A DNA stretch of 64,000 nt from an uncultured Gammaproteobacteria bacterium (GTDB lineage Bacteria > Pseudomonadota > Gammaproteobacteria > Pseudomonadales > Pseudohongiellaceae). Below are positions 8,575-17,542 of the stretch, one piece after another. The translations under genes and the position numbers were made by a program. Below the pieces are notes generated by a model, which made no database searches, had not been told where the DNA came from, and saw only the letters and a list, made by a program, of their open reading frames with translations. Every line of letters starts with the position of its first letter. Position 1 is the first letter of the stretch. The DNA is taken from the NCBI GenBank assembly GCA_913061515.1, contig CAJXSF010000002.1:1-64000 (forward strand), read 5' to 3'.

Positions 8575-9297
8575 TTAGCTTTCAAACGAAAAAGGAAGCG
8601 CGTCGTGAAGGCGTATCTCCTGCGCGCTTATTCTGGCGCGATAGGCATAAATCTCAACTCCCGAATCATAAGCCTGCTGCAATAAGGCCGCATAAGCAGA
8701 GTCTATTTCATAGGCAGGGCGCACTCGCTCGATCCCTTCATGCTGCACACAGTACAGCAGCACAGCGCGATGCCCCTGCTCCTTCATTTGTATTAACTCA
8801 CGCAGGTGTTTAGCACCACGGCTACTGACCGCATCTGGAAACTCTCCGACACCTTGCCCTACACCAAGCGTGACGCTTTTTACTTCGACATAACATAATT
8901 CTTCTGGCTTTTGCGGATGTTCGCTCAATAAAAAATCGATACGGCTATTTTCATTGCCGTACTTCACCTCTGCTTGGGTTTTTCCATAGCCACGCAATGG
9001 CACGATGATATCGTCAGCGATTGCTTCGGCGACAAGAGCATTCGCACGCCCAGTGTTTACACCAACCTTAAAACGCTTATCAACCTCTACCAACTCCCAA
9101 GTAAATGGGTATTTGCGTTTTGCGTTAGAAGACTCAGAGAACCACACGCGAGCACCCTCTGGCGCACAATTACGCATAGAGCCAGTATTGGGGCAATGAA
9201 TAGTGGTTTCGCTACCATCGCTAAGCTTTACATCGGCCAAGAAACGCTTATAACGTTTTATTAGTCGAGCTTCTAGTAAGGCGGGAGAGTACTTCAT
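8575..9297 (-). CDS. sfsA: SfsA family protein
   Basis: 240 residues, full length for SfsA. Recognised by IHCPNTGSMRNCAPEGARVWFS near residues 33-54, by SRIDFLLSEHP, by CYVEVKSVTLG, and by FPDAVSSRGAKHLREL. The E/K and D residues there resemble a PD-(D/E)XK nuclease fold. SfsA was named for stimulation of sugar fermentation in E. coli and has DNA-binding activity; its true function is unsettled. Its ATG overlaps the stop of the upstream aminotransferase gene by ATGA, so the two are co-translated. The pairing of these two genes is seen in other gammaproteobacteria (from memory). Confidence 0.93.
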   Translation of the reverse strand: MKYSPALLEARLIKRYKRFLADVKLSDGSETTIHCPNTGSMRNCAPEGARVWFSESSNAKRKYPFTWELVEVDKRFKVGVNTGRANALVAEAIADDIIVPLRGYGKTQAEVKYGNENSRIDFLLSEHPQKPEELCYVEVKSVTLGVGQGVGEFPDAVSSRGAKHLRELIQMKEQGHRAVLLYCVQHEGIERVRPAYEIDSAYAALLQQAYDSGVEIYAYRARISAQEIRLHDALPFSFES

Positions 9298-10505
9298 TGG
9301 GCTAGGCGCCCCGACGCCACCGCCCCGCGCAAACGCTCCACAGCAAGCTCGAGCTCTTGCATTGAGGTCGTGAAGGCGAAACGCACATAGCGTTGGTTTT
9401 CAAAGTCGCCAAAATCCGTACCTGGAGTGACGGCAACGCCAAACTCGTCTAATAAGATTTGACAGAACCGCTCGCTATTGGATGAAAACGCTTCGATGCC
9501 GGCATAAATATAGAATGCACCTTGAGTTGGCACCGCTATTGTAAAACCAAGCTCTGCCAATGCCGTAGTGAGGAAGTCTCGCCTCTGCCGAAACGCCGCT
9601 CTGCGTTGCTCTAGGATAACGGTCGTTTCGGGATCGAACGCTCGCAGCGCGGCGTGTTGAGCAACAGTTGATGCGGCAATAAATAAATTTTGCGCCAAGA
9701 TATTGGCTGCCTCGACTAAGACCTGCGGAACCACCAACCAACCTAGTCGCCACCCTGTCATACCAAAATATTTTGAAAAACTGTTGATCACTAGGGCCTC
9801 ATCGCAGACCCGTAACACACTTGGTAAACCGTCGACATAATCGAGGCCGTGGTAAATTTCATCGACCAGAAAATGCGCATCGCGTTGCTCACACCACTGG
9901 CTAATTGCTTGCAAGGACGCACGACTTAGCACCGTTCCCGTTGGATTATTGGGCGAGGCCGCCCACACGCCTCGAGTGCTCTCGTCACAAACCTCATCGA
10001 GCATGGCTGCGCTCAACTGATAATTCGTCTCGGCTGTCACTGGCACGAGCTGAGCGGTACCACCGGCAAGCCGCACATAGTTGCGATTACAGGGGTAGCC
10101 AGGGTCGGACATCAATACACCATCACCAGGATTAATGAGCATCTGAGCCACTAGGCTCAGTGCGCCACTGGCCCCTGGGGTTACAAATATTCGCTCTGGC
10201 GATACCACCACCCCTTGCGTATCGAGGTAATGGGCAGCGATGCGTTCACGCAACTGCGGCAGCCCTGCCGCAGGCGTATAAGCCGTGTAACCCTGCGCAA
10301 GCGCATTGCGCCCAGCCTCAAGAATTGGCGGAGCAGTCACAAAGTCCGGCTCACCTACTTCCAAATGCACAATCTTGCGGCCTTGCGCCTCTAGCGCTTT
10401 AGCGCGCTGCAGCACTGTCATTACCCGAAATGGGTTTACATGCCGCATGCGAGTCGCGGGAGAGAATCGAGATTTATGAGCATTTATTGACAAGGCAAAC
10501 TCCAT
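9294..10505 (-). CDS. Class I/II PLP-dependent aminotransferase
   Basis: About 403 residues from the chosen ATG at 10505. The PLP lysine lies in INSFSKYFGMTGWRLGW, the SPNNPTGTVL and VDEIYHGLDY motifs are intact, and RYVRFAFTT near the end holds the carboxylate-binding Arg. The fold type and motifs suit an amino-acid transaminase of the AspC/AlaC type; the substrate is unknown. The frame stays open back to a GTG at 10586, but homologues begin shortly before RMRHVNPFRVM and the extra residues look unlike protein, so a start at 10505 (or at 10541) is preferred. No candidate has a good ribosome site. It overlaps sfsA by four bases. Confidence 0.88.
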   Translation of the reverse strand: MEFALSINAHKSRFSPATRMRHVNPFRVMTVLQRAKALEAQGRKIVHLEVGEPDFVTAPPILEAGRNALAQGYTAYTPAAGLPQLRERIAAHYLDTQGVVVSPERIFVTPGASGALSLVAQMLINPGDGVLMSDPGYPCNRNYVRLAGGTAQLVPVTAETNYQLSAAMLDEVCDESTRGVWAASPNNPTGTVLSRASLQAISQWCEQRDAHFLVDEIYHGLDYVDGLPSVLRVCDEALVINSFSKYFGMTGWRLGWLVVPQVLVEAANILAQNLFIAASTVAQHAALRAFDPETTVILEQRRAAFRQRRDFLTTALAELGFTIAVPTQGAFYIYAGIEAFSSNSERFCQILLDEFGVAVTPGTDFGDFENQRYVRFAFTTSMQELELAVERLRGAVASGRLAQ

Positions 10506-10733
10506 GTAAAATGCATATATTGAAATGACAAAGTTTGCCATTATATTCAGTGAAGATGAAATGCGTATAACCGAACTTACGCTCACTTTGAGATGGGATT
10601 ATGTCAGGCATACTTTCCTATAGCGCGCCTGACAATATTCTGGTAGTTTAGCGGGCTTTCTAAGGTTCAGCCTGCGATAGATTTGTATGCTGGCGGCGTA
10701 AGATGTAAGTTCATCTGATCCGATCTTGCCGAC

Positions 10734-10739
10734 TATAAT
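10734..10739 (+). promoter_or_regulatory. Candidate sigma-70 -10 box for dksA
   Basis: A perfect TATAAT lies about 140 bases before the dksA start, in the 375-base gap between the aminotransferase and dksA. The -35 region at the right distance (TTCATC) is weak. A long leader for dksA would follow. Nothing else was recognised in this gap. Confidence 0.4.
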
Positions 10740-10880
10740 CGGTATGATGCAGCAGCAACTGCACTCAGGAATGCAATATACGCTTAGAAAATAGCGGACA
10801 CTGTGCTGGCATCACGAAGTTTATGATTGCGAGTGATTCAATTGGACAAGCCCGTTTTGGGCAATGAGGCATAGCGAAAC

Positions 10881-11324
10881 ATGTCTAACAAGCAAGCCCC
10901 TGCTTCTGCACCTGTTCTGAAGAACTTTACCCCTTATAAAGAAAAAAAAGGGGAAGAGTATATGAACGAGAATCAAAAGGATCATTTCAAATCGATTCTC
11001 TACAGTTGGCGTAATCAGCTCATGGAAGAGGTGGATAGAACTGTTCACCACATGCAAGATGAAGCTGCCAATTACCCTGACCCAGCAGACCGAGCGACGC
11101 AAGAAGAGGAATTCAGCCTCGAGTTGCGCACGCGTGACCGTGAGCGTAAGTTAATTAAGAAGATTGACTCGACGCTTGAGATGATCGCGCAAGACGACTA
11201 CGGCTTCTGCGAGTCCTGCGGTATTGAGATCGGCATCCGACGCCTTGAAGCTCGCCCAACTGCGAACAAGTGCATCGACTGCAAAACGCTCGACGAAATC
11301 AAAGAGAAGCAATGGGGCGCGTAA
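10881..11324 (+). CDS. dksA: RNA polymerase-binding transcription factor DksA
   Basis: 147 residues. DksA enters the secondary channel of RNA polymerase and works with ppGpp to repress stable RNA promoters and activate others. The zinc finger is complete: C110-x2-C113 (FCESCG) and C131-x2-C134 (KCIDCK). The coiled-coil tip carries D67 and D70 with A72 in PDPADRAT, the residues known to be needed at the active site. ATG at 10881 has GAGG about eleven bases upstream. gluQ follows after 82 bases, the usual order in gammaproteobacteria, with an inverted repeat between them. Confidence 0.97.
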   Translation: MSNKQAPASAPVLKNFTPYKEKKGEEYMNENQKDHFKSILYSWRNQLMEEVDRTVHHMQDEAANYPDPADRATQEEEFSLELRTRDRERKLIKKIDSTLEMIAQDDYGFCESCGIEIGIRRLEARPTANKCIDCKTLDEIKEKQWGA

Positions 11325-11347
11325 GCGCACCGTTTGCTCGTCCCTGC

Positions 11348-11382
11348 CTAGCAATGCAGCCAACGCTGTGTTGCATTGCTAG
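11348..11382 (+). terminator. Inverted repeat between dksA and gluQ (attenuator-like)
   Basis: CTAGCAATGCA (11348-11358) and TGCATTGCTAG (11372-11382) are perfect 11-bp arms around a 13-base loop. No T-run follows, so it is not a classic terminator. A terminator between dksA and gluQ is known in Shigella; this hairpin sits at the same place and may trim or attenuate read-through into gluQ. Confidence 0.55.
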
Positions 11383-11406
11383 TGCAGCACTCTTGCTCAC
11401 TCCCTT

Positions 11407-12294
11407 ATGAATGCCGACGCTACCTATATTGGTCGCTTTGCACCCTCCCCTAGTGGCCCCCTGCACTTCGGCTCACTTCTAGCAGCGCTTGCCAGCTTTC
11501 TTGATGCGAGAGCCAACAAAGGACAATGGTTATTGCGCATGGAAGACTTAGACCCAGCCCGAGAACCACCAGAGGCCGCGGATCAAATATTGCGCTGCTT
11601 AGAACAATTCTCTCTGCACTGGGACGACGAAGTACTCTACCAGAGCCATCGCTTTGAGGCCTATGCTGAGGCATTGGATCGATTGCGCGAGAAAGGTCTT
11701 ATTTACGCCTGTGATTGCACCAGACAGCAAATCCAAGCGATGGGGGGAGTGTATGACAATCGTTGCCGCCACAGAAAAGACCAGGTAATTGGAGGAGCCT
11801 TGCGGGTACAAACGCAAAACATCCAGGTCAGTTTCGACGATCGAATCCAGGGGGAGCAGTCTCAGGATCTTCTCTACGAATGTGGCGACTTTGTTCTGGT
11901 GCGTAAAGACGGACTCTTTGCCTATCAATTAGCGGTAGTCGTCGACGATGCCTTTCAACAGATCACCGATGTAGTGCGCGGCTTCGACCTCATTGAGTCC
12001 ACACCACGACAGATCTATCTGCAACAATGCCTTGCCTACCCTCTGCCGCGCTACGCCCATATTCCGGTGGTGGTAAACAATGAAGGCCAGAAACTGAGCA
12101 AACAGCACTTTGCCGACGCTGTGAATCCGCGCCAAGCTTCCGAACTACTGTTAAAGGCCCTACACTTTCTAGGCCAAAATCCCGATCCAGCACTTGCTGG
12201 GGCCAATAGTAGCGAATTGCTGGCATGGGGGATCGCCCACTGGGATATACAGGCAGTGCCCAAGTTAGCTAATATCCGGCACGAATCTGTTTAA
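11407..12294 (+). CDS. gluQ: Glutamyl-Q tRNA(Asp) synthetase
   Basis: 295 residues, the usual length for this truncated GluRS paralogue. It activates glutamate and attaches it to queuosine in the anticodon of tRNA(Asp). The class I HIGH-like signature is GRFAPSPSGPLHFGSLLAAL, and the KMSKS-like loop is GQKLSKQHFA. Zinc ligands are in YACDCTRQQIQ and the following YDNRCRHR. The anticodon-binding domain of true GluRS is absent. The ATG at 11407 has no clear ribosome site, in keeping with translation tied to the dksA transcript or weak expression. Confidence 0.95.
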   Translation: MNADATYIGRFAPSPSGPLHFGSLLAALASFLDARANKGQWLLRMEDLDPAREPPEAADQILRCLEQFSLHWDDEVLYQSHRFEAYAEALDRLREKGLIYACDCTRQQIQAMGGVYDNRCRHRKDQVIGGALRVQTQNIQVSFDDRIQGEQSQDLLYECGDFVLVRKDGLFAYQLAVVVDDAFQQITDVVRGFDLIESTPRQIYLQQCLAYPLPRYAHIPVVVNNEGQKLSKQHFADAVNPRQASELLLKALHFLGQNPDPALAGANSSELLAWGIAHWDIQAVPKLANIRHESV

Positions 12295-12324
12295 GCCTTT
12301 CGCTCAACTACCAGAGGAATCGAT

Positions 12325-12501
12325 GTGTATTTAACTCGCTCCACGCTCCTTCTTATTATGTGTAGCTACATCGTTTTCGTTGCGAGTGTCGATTGGCTTG
12401 CACAGCCTACCGGTGCTTGGTACAGACCATTTATCATCGGCCTATTCGTCATTATCATTGCTGCCGTTTGCCACAGGGAACAGAATTCAGATGACCTTTG
12501 A
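12325..12501 (+). CDS. cbrX: CbrX-like small membrane protein upstream of cbrA
   Basis: 58 codons from a GTG at 12325 to TGA at 12499-12501, with a strong ribosome site (AGAGGA, six bases before the start). The product has two hydrophobic stretches: LTRSTLLLIMCSYIVFVASV and, after WLAQPTGAWYR, FIIGLFVIIIAAVC. Its end overlaps the cbrA ATG by 11 bases, so cbrA translation is probably coupled. Pseudomonas carries a similar tiny membrane-protein gene, cbrX, overlapping cbrA. The position, overlap and topology match; sequence identity was not tested. It may regulate or assemble CbrA. It is easily missed because of its length and GTG start. Confidence 0.75.
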   Translation: MYLTRSTLLLIMCSYIVFVASVDWLAQPTGAWYRPFIIGLFVIIIAAVCHREQNSDDL

Positions 12502-15448
12502 TCTAAGCGGCCTTTTCATTATGGGTGTGATCTATATGGTCGTACTCTTTGGCGTTGCCTATGCCACCGACAAGGGCTGGATACCCCAGAAGGTCACCCG
12601 GCACCCCATTGTCTATGTGCTTGCGCTCGGCGTGTTTGCCAGTGTGTGGTCCTATTTTTCAACGACAGCGAATGCCTATCGCGATGGTTTTGGCTACCTA
12701 GCCCCTTTCATAGGCATTTCACTCGCTTTTCTGTTCTCGCCCCTCATGCTGCGCCCAATTTTGGATATTACGCGCAGTTATCAATTGAGTTCCTTGGCCG
12801 ATCTTTTGGCATTTCGTTACCGCAGCCCGATGGCGGGAACACTAACGACGATTGTAATGCTGATCGGGGTAACTCCTTTGCTATCGCTGCAGATTCAAGC
12901 GGTCGCCAGCAGCGTTGCCATTATGGCACCAGAGGTTTCTCAGACTAGACTCGCGCTCGCTTTCTGTGCCCTTATCACCTTATTCGCGATTTTCTTTGGC
13001 ACGGGAAGAGGCGCAGGACGCGAGAAACACGAAGGCTTAGTGATGGCGATTGCATTCGAGTCATTGGTTAAATTGATTGCCATGCTCTGCCTAGGGGGGT
13101 TCGCCGTTTACCAAGGCTTTGGCGGTTTTTCTGGCATCGATGAATGGTTACAAACACAACCCGAGCTCATTGCTAGCATCAAGCAACCAGACTCACCTGG
13201 CTCCTTCCATATTACGGCCATCTTGTTCTTTACGGCAGCGGTGGCCAGCCCTCATATGTTCTATATGATTTTCAATGAGAACAAAGACCCCAAGGCTTTG
13301 ACACTTGCCAGCTGGGCGCTGCCTTTGTATTTTTTGCTATTGAGCTTGCCCGTCTTCCCTATTCTTTGGGCAGGCCTAAAAATAGGCTCTACGGCGCCAC
13401 TGGAATACTACCCCGTTAGCCTCGGCGCCGAGTACGGTTCCGGCTTTATGACCATGATTGGTTTTCTTGGCGGGCTCTCCGCCGCTAGTGGCCTGATTAT
13501 CGTGATCACCTTGGCACTGTCTAATATGTGCCTCAATCATCTTATACTGCCGCTTTATCAACCCAATGCACGCAACGACATTTACCGTTGGCTACTCTGG
13601 CGACGCCGCGCACTGATCGCTGCATTGATCTGGATTGGTTTCCTATTTTATTTTCTGCCAGAGGATAAATTCAGTGTCCGCGCAATTGGCAACGTCTCTT
13701 ATATCGCCAGTTTGCAATTCCTCCCAAGCATCATCGCCCTTCTCTATTGGCCTAAGGGCAATAAAAAAGGCTTTATTGCCGGGCTGCTGATCGGCGTCCT
13801 GATCTGGTTATTATTCCTCATGCTGCCAGTGCTAACAGGGTTTAGCCTGCCTTCGTTCGAAAACATCAGCACTCGCGAAATCGTTGCCATGTCGCTTGTC
13901 TGCAACATCATTTTGTTTGTGGGGATTTCTTTGTGGACGCGCACCTCGGCCGAGGAACGCGCCTCTGCAGATGTCTGCGCTCTGGACACCATTCGCCGCC
14001 GCAACCGTACGGGGCTTGTCGCCAAGTCTCCGGAAGATTTCATTGCCAAGCTCACCAAGCCATTGGGAGCCAGAACCGCCACGCGAGAAGTGTTGCAGGC
14101 AATGCGAGACCTGAGCATTCACAAGGATGAGAAACGCCCACACGCCATGCGCCTGTTACGTGGTCGCTTAGAGGCGAACCTGTCTGGCTTATTAGGCCCT
14201 TCGATTGCGCATGACCTCATCGATCGCTTTCTGCCATTCACGATCGAATCCGAACATGGCAGCACCGATGTGGATGTGATCGAAAGTCGCATCGAAGCCT
14301 ACCGAAGCAATCTCTCTGGCATGGCTGAAGACTTAGATAATTTACGTCGCTACCATCGCCAAGTGCTTCTAGAGTTGCCACTTGGGGTATGTTCACTCGG
14401 CGAACAGAACCAGATCGTCATGTGGAACCATGCGATGGAAGAGTTAACCGGCATCCCTAGCCAAGAGGTCTTAGGCTCACAGCTAATTGAAATTGCCGAG
14501 CCCTGGGCCTCATTAATTCACGAGTTCACGGTGGGCGATACAGCCCATGCGCACAAGCGCGCTGTGCAAGTGAAGAGCAAACGCCGAGTCATCAGCTTGC
14601 ACAAGGCCATTATTGAAAAATCAGCCGCCCATAAGATCAAACAAGACGGTGTGGTGATATTGCTAGAAGATTTAACCGATACCGAGCTACTCGAAGAAGA
14701 GCTTACCCATAGTGAGCGCCTCGCCTCAATTGGGCGTCTCGCAGCTGGGGTCGCGCACGAGATTGGCAACCCGATCACAGGTATCGCTTGTCTGGCGCAA
14801 AATATTCGCGACGAAACTAATAATGACGAACTGCGCTCAATGGCACGACAGATTATTGAACAAACCGATCGCACCTCACGAATTGTGCAATCCTTGGTAA
14901 ATTTTGCCCACAGCGGCAGCAACAAAGTCGACCACAACAGTGAAATCGTCACGATCGAAGAGTGCGTCAACGAAGCTATTGCCTTAATATCTCTAGATAA
15001 AAAACGCAAAGAAATCGAGTATGTGGTGAACTGCAAGCCTGGATTGCAGGTACTTGGCGACGCGCAGCGATTGCTGCAAGTATTGGTCAATCTGCTTAAT
15101 AACGCTCACGATGCGAGCCCAAGTGACAGCAAAATCACGCTATCGTCGAAGCTTGTGTCGGGATCTGTCCAGATCTCCGTGACCGACGAGGGCAGCGGAA
15201 TCCCAGAGCAAATTCGTGAACAAATCTTCGACCCATTCTTTACGACAAAGGAACCGGGAGAAGGCACAGGCCTAGGGCTTTCCTTGGTCTACAGCATTGT
15301 TGAAAACCTGAACGGGCATATTGATATAATCAGTGCATCGAACAGGAAAGAGAACCCAGGGACACGAGTAATTCTGACTTTTCCCTGCTATGATGGTTCG
15401 AATATAGAGAGCGCAGCGCTTGAACAAGCGAGCCAATCTAGAACGTAA
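12491..15448 (+). CDS. cbrA: CbrA-type sensor histidine kinase with SLC5 transporter domain
   Basis: 985 residues. The N-terminal half is a polytopic sodium/solute-symporter-like domain (about 13 helices, roughly residues 5-490). It is followed by a linker, a PAS domain ([20 protein letters not shown], about 640-740), a HisKA domain with phospho-acceptor H756 in GVAHEIGNP, and a HATPase domain ([28 protein letters not shown]). In Pseudomonas CbrA transports or senses histidine and drives CbrB in carbon/nitrogen control. The start at 12491 (MTFDLSGLF) is preferred over an open frame extending to 12380, because the upstream stretch overlaps cbrX. It overlaps cbrX by 11 bases; cbrB follows 34 bases later. 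Confidence 0.95.
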   Translation: MTFDLSGLFIMGVIYMVVLFGVAYATDKGWIPQKVTRHPIVYVLALGVFASVWSYFSTTANAYRDGFGYLAPFIGISLAFLFSPLMLRPILDITRSYQLSSLADLLAFRYRSPMAGTLTTIVMLIGVTPLLSLQIQAVASSVAIMAPEVSQTRLALAFCALITLFAIFFGTGRGAGREKHEGLVMAIAFESLVKLIAMLCLGGFAVYQGFGGFSGIDEWLQTQPELIASIKQPDSPGSFHITAILFFTAAVASPHMFYMIFNENKDPKALTLASWALPLYFLLLSLPVFPILWAGLKIGSTAPLEYYPVSLGAEYGSGFMTMIGFLGGLSAASGLIIVITLALSNMCLNHLILPLYQPNARNDIYRWLLWRRRALIAALIWIGFLFYFLPEDKFSVRAIGNVSYIASLQFLPSIIALLYWPKGNKKGFIAGLLIGVLIWLLFLMLPVLTGFSLPSFENISTREIVAMSLVCNIILFVGISLWTRTSAEERASADVCALDTIRRRNRTGLVAKSPEDFIAKLTKPLGARTATREVLQAMRDLSIHKDEKRPHAMRLLRGRLEANLSGLLGPSIAHDLIDRFLPFTIESEHGSTDVDVIESRIEAYRSNLSGMAEDLDNLRRYHRQVLLELPLGVCSLGEQNQIVMWNHAMEELTGIPSQEVLGSQLIEIAEPWASLIHEFTVGDTAHAHKRAVQVKSKRRVISLHKAIIEKSAAHKIKQDGVVILLEDLTDTELLEEELTHSERLASIGRLAAGVAHEIGNPITGIACLAQNIRDETNNDELRSMARQIIEQTDRTSRIVQSLVNFAHSGSNKVDHNSEIVTIEECVNEAIALISLDKKRKEIEYVVNCKPGLQVLGDAQRLLQVLVNLLNNAHDASPSDSKITLSSKLVSGSVQISVTDEGSGIPEQIREQIFDPFFTTKEPGEGTGLGLSLVYSIVENLNGHIDIISASNRKENPGTRVILTFPCYDGSNIESAALEQASQSRT

Positions 15449-15482
15449 CCTGTTGAATTAGTTATCAATCTGCTTGAGTAAC

Positions 15483-16871
15483 ATGATGACAGCGCAGAAC
15501 AAAGTATTAGTAGTAGAAGATGAACCAGTCATTCGTACTGCCCTTAAACGCCTCTTAGAACGGCATGAGTATTCCGTTCAAGAAGCGGGTAGCGTGAAAG
15601 AGGCAATCGAAAGTCATCAAATGGATGAATTCGATATCGTCATTAGTGACCTGCGCCTACCAGGGGCGCCTGGCACAGACCTTATCAAAGCGACAAAAAC
15701 CCCTGTTCTGATCATGACCAGCTACTCTAGCATGCGCTCGGCAATCGACTCGATGAAGATGGGCGCAGTGGACTATATCTCCAAGCCGTTCGAGCATGAA
15801 GAAATGCTTGAGACCGTGGCACGCATCGTCGAAGAAAGCGCCAGTCGCAAAGTGGTGGCAAGCAAACCGACGCCCCCGCCTGAACCTCCCGTTTATGGCA
15901 TGATCGGCAGTTGCCCGCAGATGATGGAATTATTCCGTCGCATCCGCAAAGTCGCTCTCACCAACTCTACTGTGCTGATTAACGGCGAGTCAGGAACCGG
16001 CAAAGAATTAGTGGCGCGTGCGATACACAAACTAAGTGACCGCAACGAAGTCGAAATGATTTCAGTTAACTGCGCCGCTATTCCTGAAAACCTCATTGAA
16101 TCCGAGCTTTTCGGCCATGAAAAAGGCGCATTTACTGGCGCCACGGCGAACCGCACAGGCTTAGTCGAGGCCGCCAGCGGCAGCACCCTCTTTCTAGACG
16201 AGATCGGCGAGCTCCCCTTGGAGGCGCAGGCGCGCCTATTGCGTGTTCTACAAGAAAACGAAATTCGCAAAGTGGGCTCAGTACAGTCAAAGAAAGTTGA
16301 TGTCAGGCTCGTAGTCGCTACTCACAGAGACCTTAAACAGCTGGTGATAGACGGCGATTTCCGCGAAGACCTGTATTACCGCATTAATGTGATGACCCTT
16401 ATCATCCCACCTCTGAAAGAGCGTGGTAACGATATCTTGGAGCTTGCCGATGCAATCCTCGAGCGCACCTGCAAGCGTTTGAAGTCACCTATGCTTAAGT
16501 TCAGCTCTGAGGCGACACAAGCGATTGCCTCATACCCATGGCCTGGAAACGTGCGAGAGCTCGAAAACGCTATCGAACGTGCTGTAGTGCTAGCAGAGAC
16601 CGAAGAGATTGGGGCTGAATTGCTCGCGATCGATACCAGTCTGCGCGCGCAGCTGCGCCCAATAAGTGAACGCACGGCCGCCAATAACACCATGACACAA
16701 GAAGACCCCGCAGAGGAGTTATCGCTTGAGGATTATTTCCAGCGTTTTGTGCTAGAACACCAAGACCAAATGAATGAAACTCAACTCGCCCGAAAGCTCG
16801 GCATCAGCCGAAAGTGCCTCTGGGAACGACGCCAGCGTTTCGGCCTACCTCGCAAGAAAAAACAAGCCTAA
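15483..16871 (+). CDS. cbrB: CbrB sigma-54-dependent response regulator
   Basis: About 462 residues. Receiver domain with acidic pocket (VVEDEP), phosphorylatable D56 in IVISDLRLPG and K in ISKPFEHEEM; then an AAA+ domain with GESGTGKE, the sigma-54 contact loop GAFTGA, and Walker B LFLDEIGE; then a Fis-type HTH (NETQLARKLGISRKCLWERR). The receiver closely follows Pseudomonas CbrB (DLRLPGAPGT, MKMGAVDYI). It activates sigma-54 promoters, in Pseudomonas chiefly that of the small RNA CrcZ, and such a promoter lies 240 bases downstream here. A TTG at 15474 is in frame; ATG at 15483 or 15486 is more likely. A hairpin follows the stop. Confidence 0.95.
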   Translation: MMTAQNKVLVVEDEPVIRTALKRLLERHEYSVQEAGSVKEAIESHQMDEFDIVISDLRLPGAPGTDLIKATKTPVLIMTSYSSMRSAIDSMKMGAVDYISKPFEHEEMLETVARIVEESASRKVVASKPTPPPEPPVYGMIGSCPQMMELFRRIRKVALTNSTVLINGESGTGKELVARAIHKLSDRNEVEMISVNCAAIPENLIESELFGHEKGAFTGATANRTGLVEAASGSTLFLDEIGELPLEAQARLLRVLQENEIRKVGSVQSKKVDVRLVVATHRDLKQLVIDGDFREDLYYRINVMTLIIPPLKERGNDILELADAILERTCKRLKSPMLKFSSEATQAIASYPWPGNVRELENAIERAVVLAETEEIGAELLAIDTSLRAQLRPISERTAANNTMTQEDPAEELSLEDYFQRFVLEHQDQMNETQLARKLGISRKCLWERRQRFGLPRKKKQA

Positions 16872-16888
16872 ATTCCGCTATTGTCGAA

Positions 16889-16925
16889 TCATGAATGCCT
16901 TTTTGAACGAGAAGGGCATTAATGA
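16889..16925 (+). terminator. Hairpin after cbrB
   Basis: TCATGAATGCC (16889-16899) pairs with GGCATTAATGA (16915-16925) with one mismatch, 17 bases past the cbrB stop. No T-run follows, so it may be a weak or Rho-assisted end, or an mRNA-stabilising structure. Confidence 0.45.
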
Positions 16926-16992
16926 TTCCCCGCGCGCATTTTTCCTACAAGTTTGTGACAGAAATCACAGACAATTCGCAACAGGCTTAATT

Positions 16993-17039
16993 TGTTACTG
17001 ATACCCATCTACCCACCCAAATAGAGATATTAGGTAACA
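16993..17039 (+). promoter_or_regulatory. Inverted CbrB-like half-sites upstream of the sigma-54 promoter
   Basis: TGTTAC at 16993-16998 and its inverted copy GTAACA at 17034-17039 match the half-sites reported for CbrB at Pseudomonas crcZ (from memory). They lie at about -147 and -101 from the predicted start, the normal place for an enhancer. Spacing is 35 bases (centres 41 apart, close to four helical turns), wider than the spacing I recall in Pseudomonas. Confidence 0.6.
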
Positions 17040-17113
17040 CAGTACCAAATAATCTTGTCTGGCCAACCCCCTAAAAACAAGTAAGTCTTTGTTTTATATA
17101 GACTCTCAATAAC

Positions 17114-17129
17114 TGGCACAGTTCCTGCT
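17114..17129 (+). promoter_or_regulatory. Sigma-54 promoter of the CrcZ-like RNA
   Basis: TGGCACAGTTCCTGCT: the GG (17115-17116) and GC (17127-17128) have the required 12-base register of -24/-12 elements. Predicted start is near 17139-17140, exactly where an A-rich repeat tract begins. There is no ORF close downstream, so the promoter drives a non-coding RNA or a long leader. Confidence 0.85.
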
Positions 17130-17138
17130 CTATACTAA

Positions 17139-17395
17139 GCACAATAACAATAAATAATAACAACGACCGTAAATAATAATAAAAATAGCGCTATGTAATT
17201 GGTGCAAAAAACAATAAGAATAATGAAGTAGATTGCCAGTAATATGAGAACGTGTTTGTTGTCTGACTGCTAATACTGTTTCATAAAATAAAAATGCTTT
17301 GCGGTGCTGTATTTGGTGCCTGATTAGTCTAATAATAATAACAAAACTAAATTACCTTCCTTGCGGGGGGGCTGTACTCGCCCCCCAAAGCATTT
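17139..17395 (+). ncRNA. crcZ: CrcZ-like Hfq/Crc-sequestering small RNA
   Basis: The predicted RNA starts at about 17139 with GCACAATAACAATAAATAAT and carries at least four blocks of AAYAAYAA-type motifs: 17141-17164, 17171-17186, 17206-17227 and 17330-17345, plus an A-rich patch near 17283-17294. Such motifs bind the distal face of Hfq and titrate the Hfq/Crc translation repressor in Pseudomonas. The location, between cbrB and pcnB behind a sigma-54 promoter, is that of Pseudomonas crcZ. A 10-bp closing stem (17292-17301 with 17386-17395) and a G7/C6 hairpin (17365-17386) are possible 3' structures. The exact end is uncertain since no T-run follows. No protein frame with a ribosome site was found here. 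Confidence 0.8.
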
Positions 17396-17542
17396 CCTCC
17401 TGCTAATTTCCCTTATTTCAGTGTATTATCTCGTCCCGTTCCCATTGTATTTAGCAATACGTAATAGTGTATTCAGGCAGATATGGGATTATGCAAGCTA
17501 GCATTTCACATTATGCTTGCAGTTAATGGATTTTAAAACTCG

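Noticed and set aside
12380-12490. cbrA beginning at 12380
   Set aside because: The extension overlaps cbrX in another frame and does not resemble a CbrA N-terminus; MTFDLSGLF at 12491 starts directly before the first helix.
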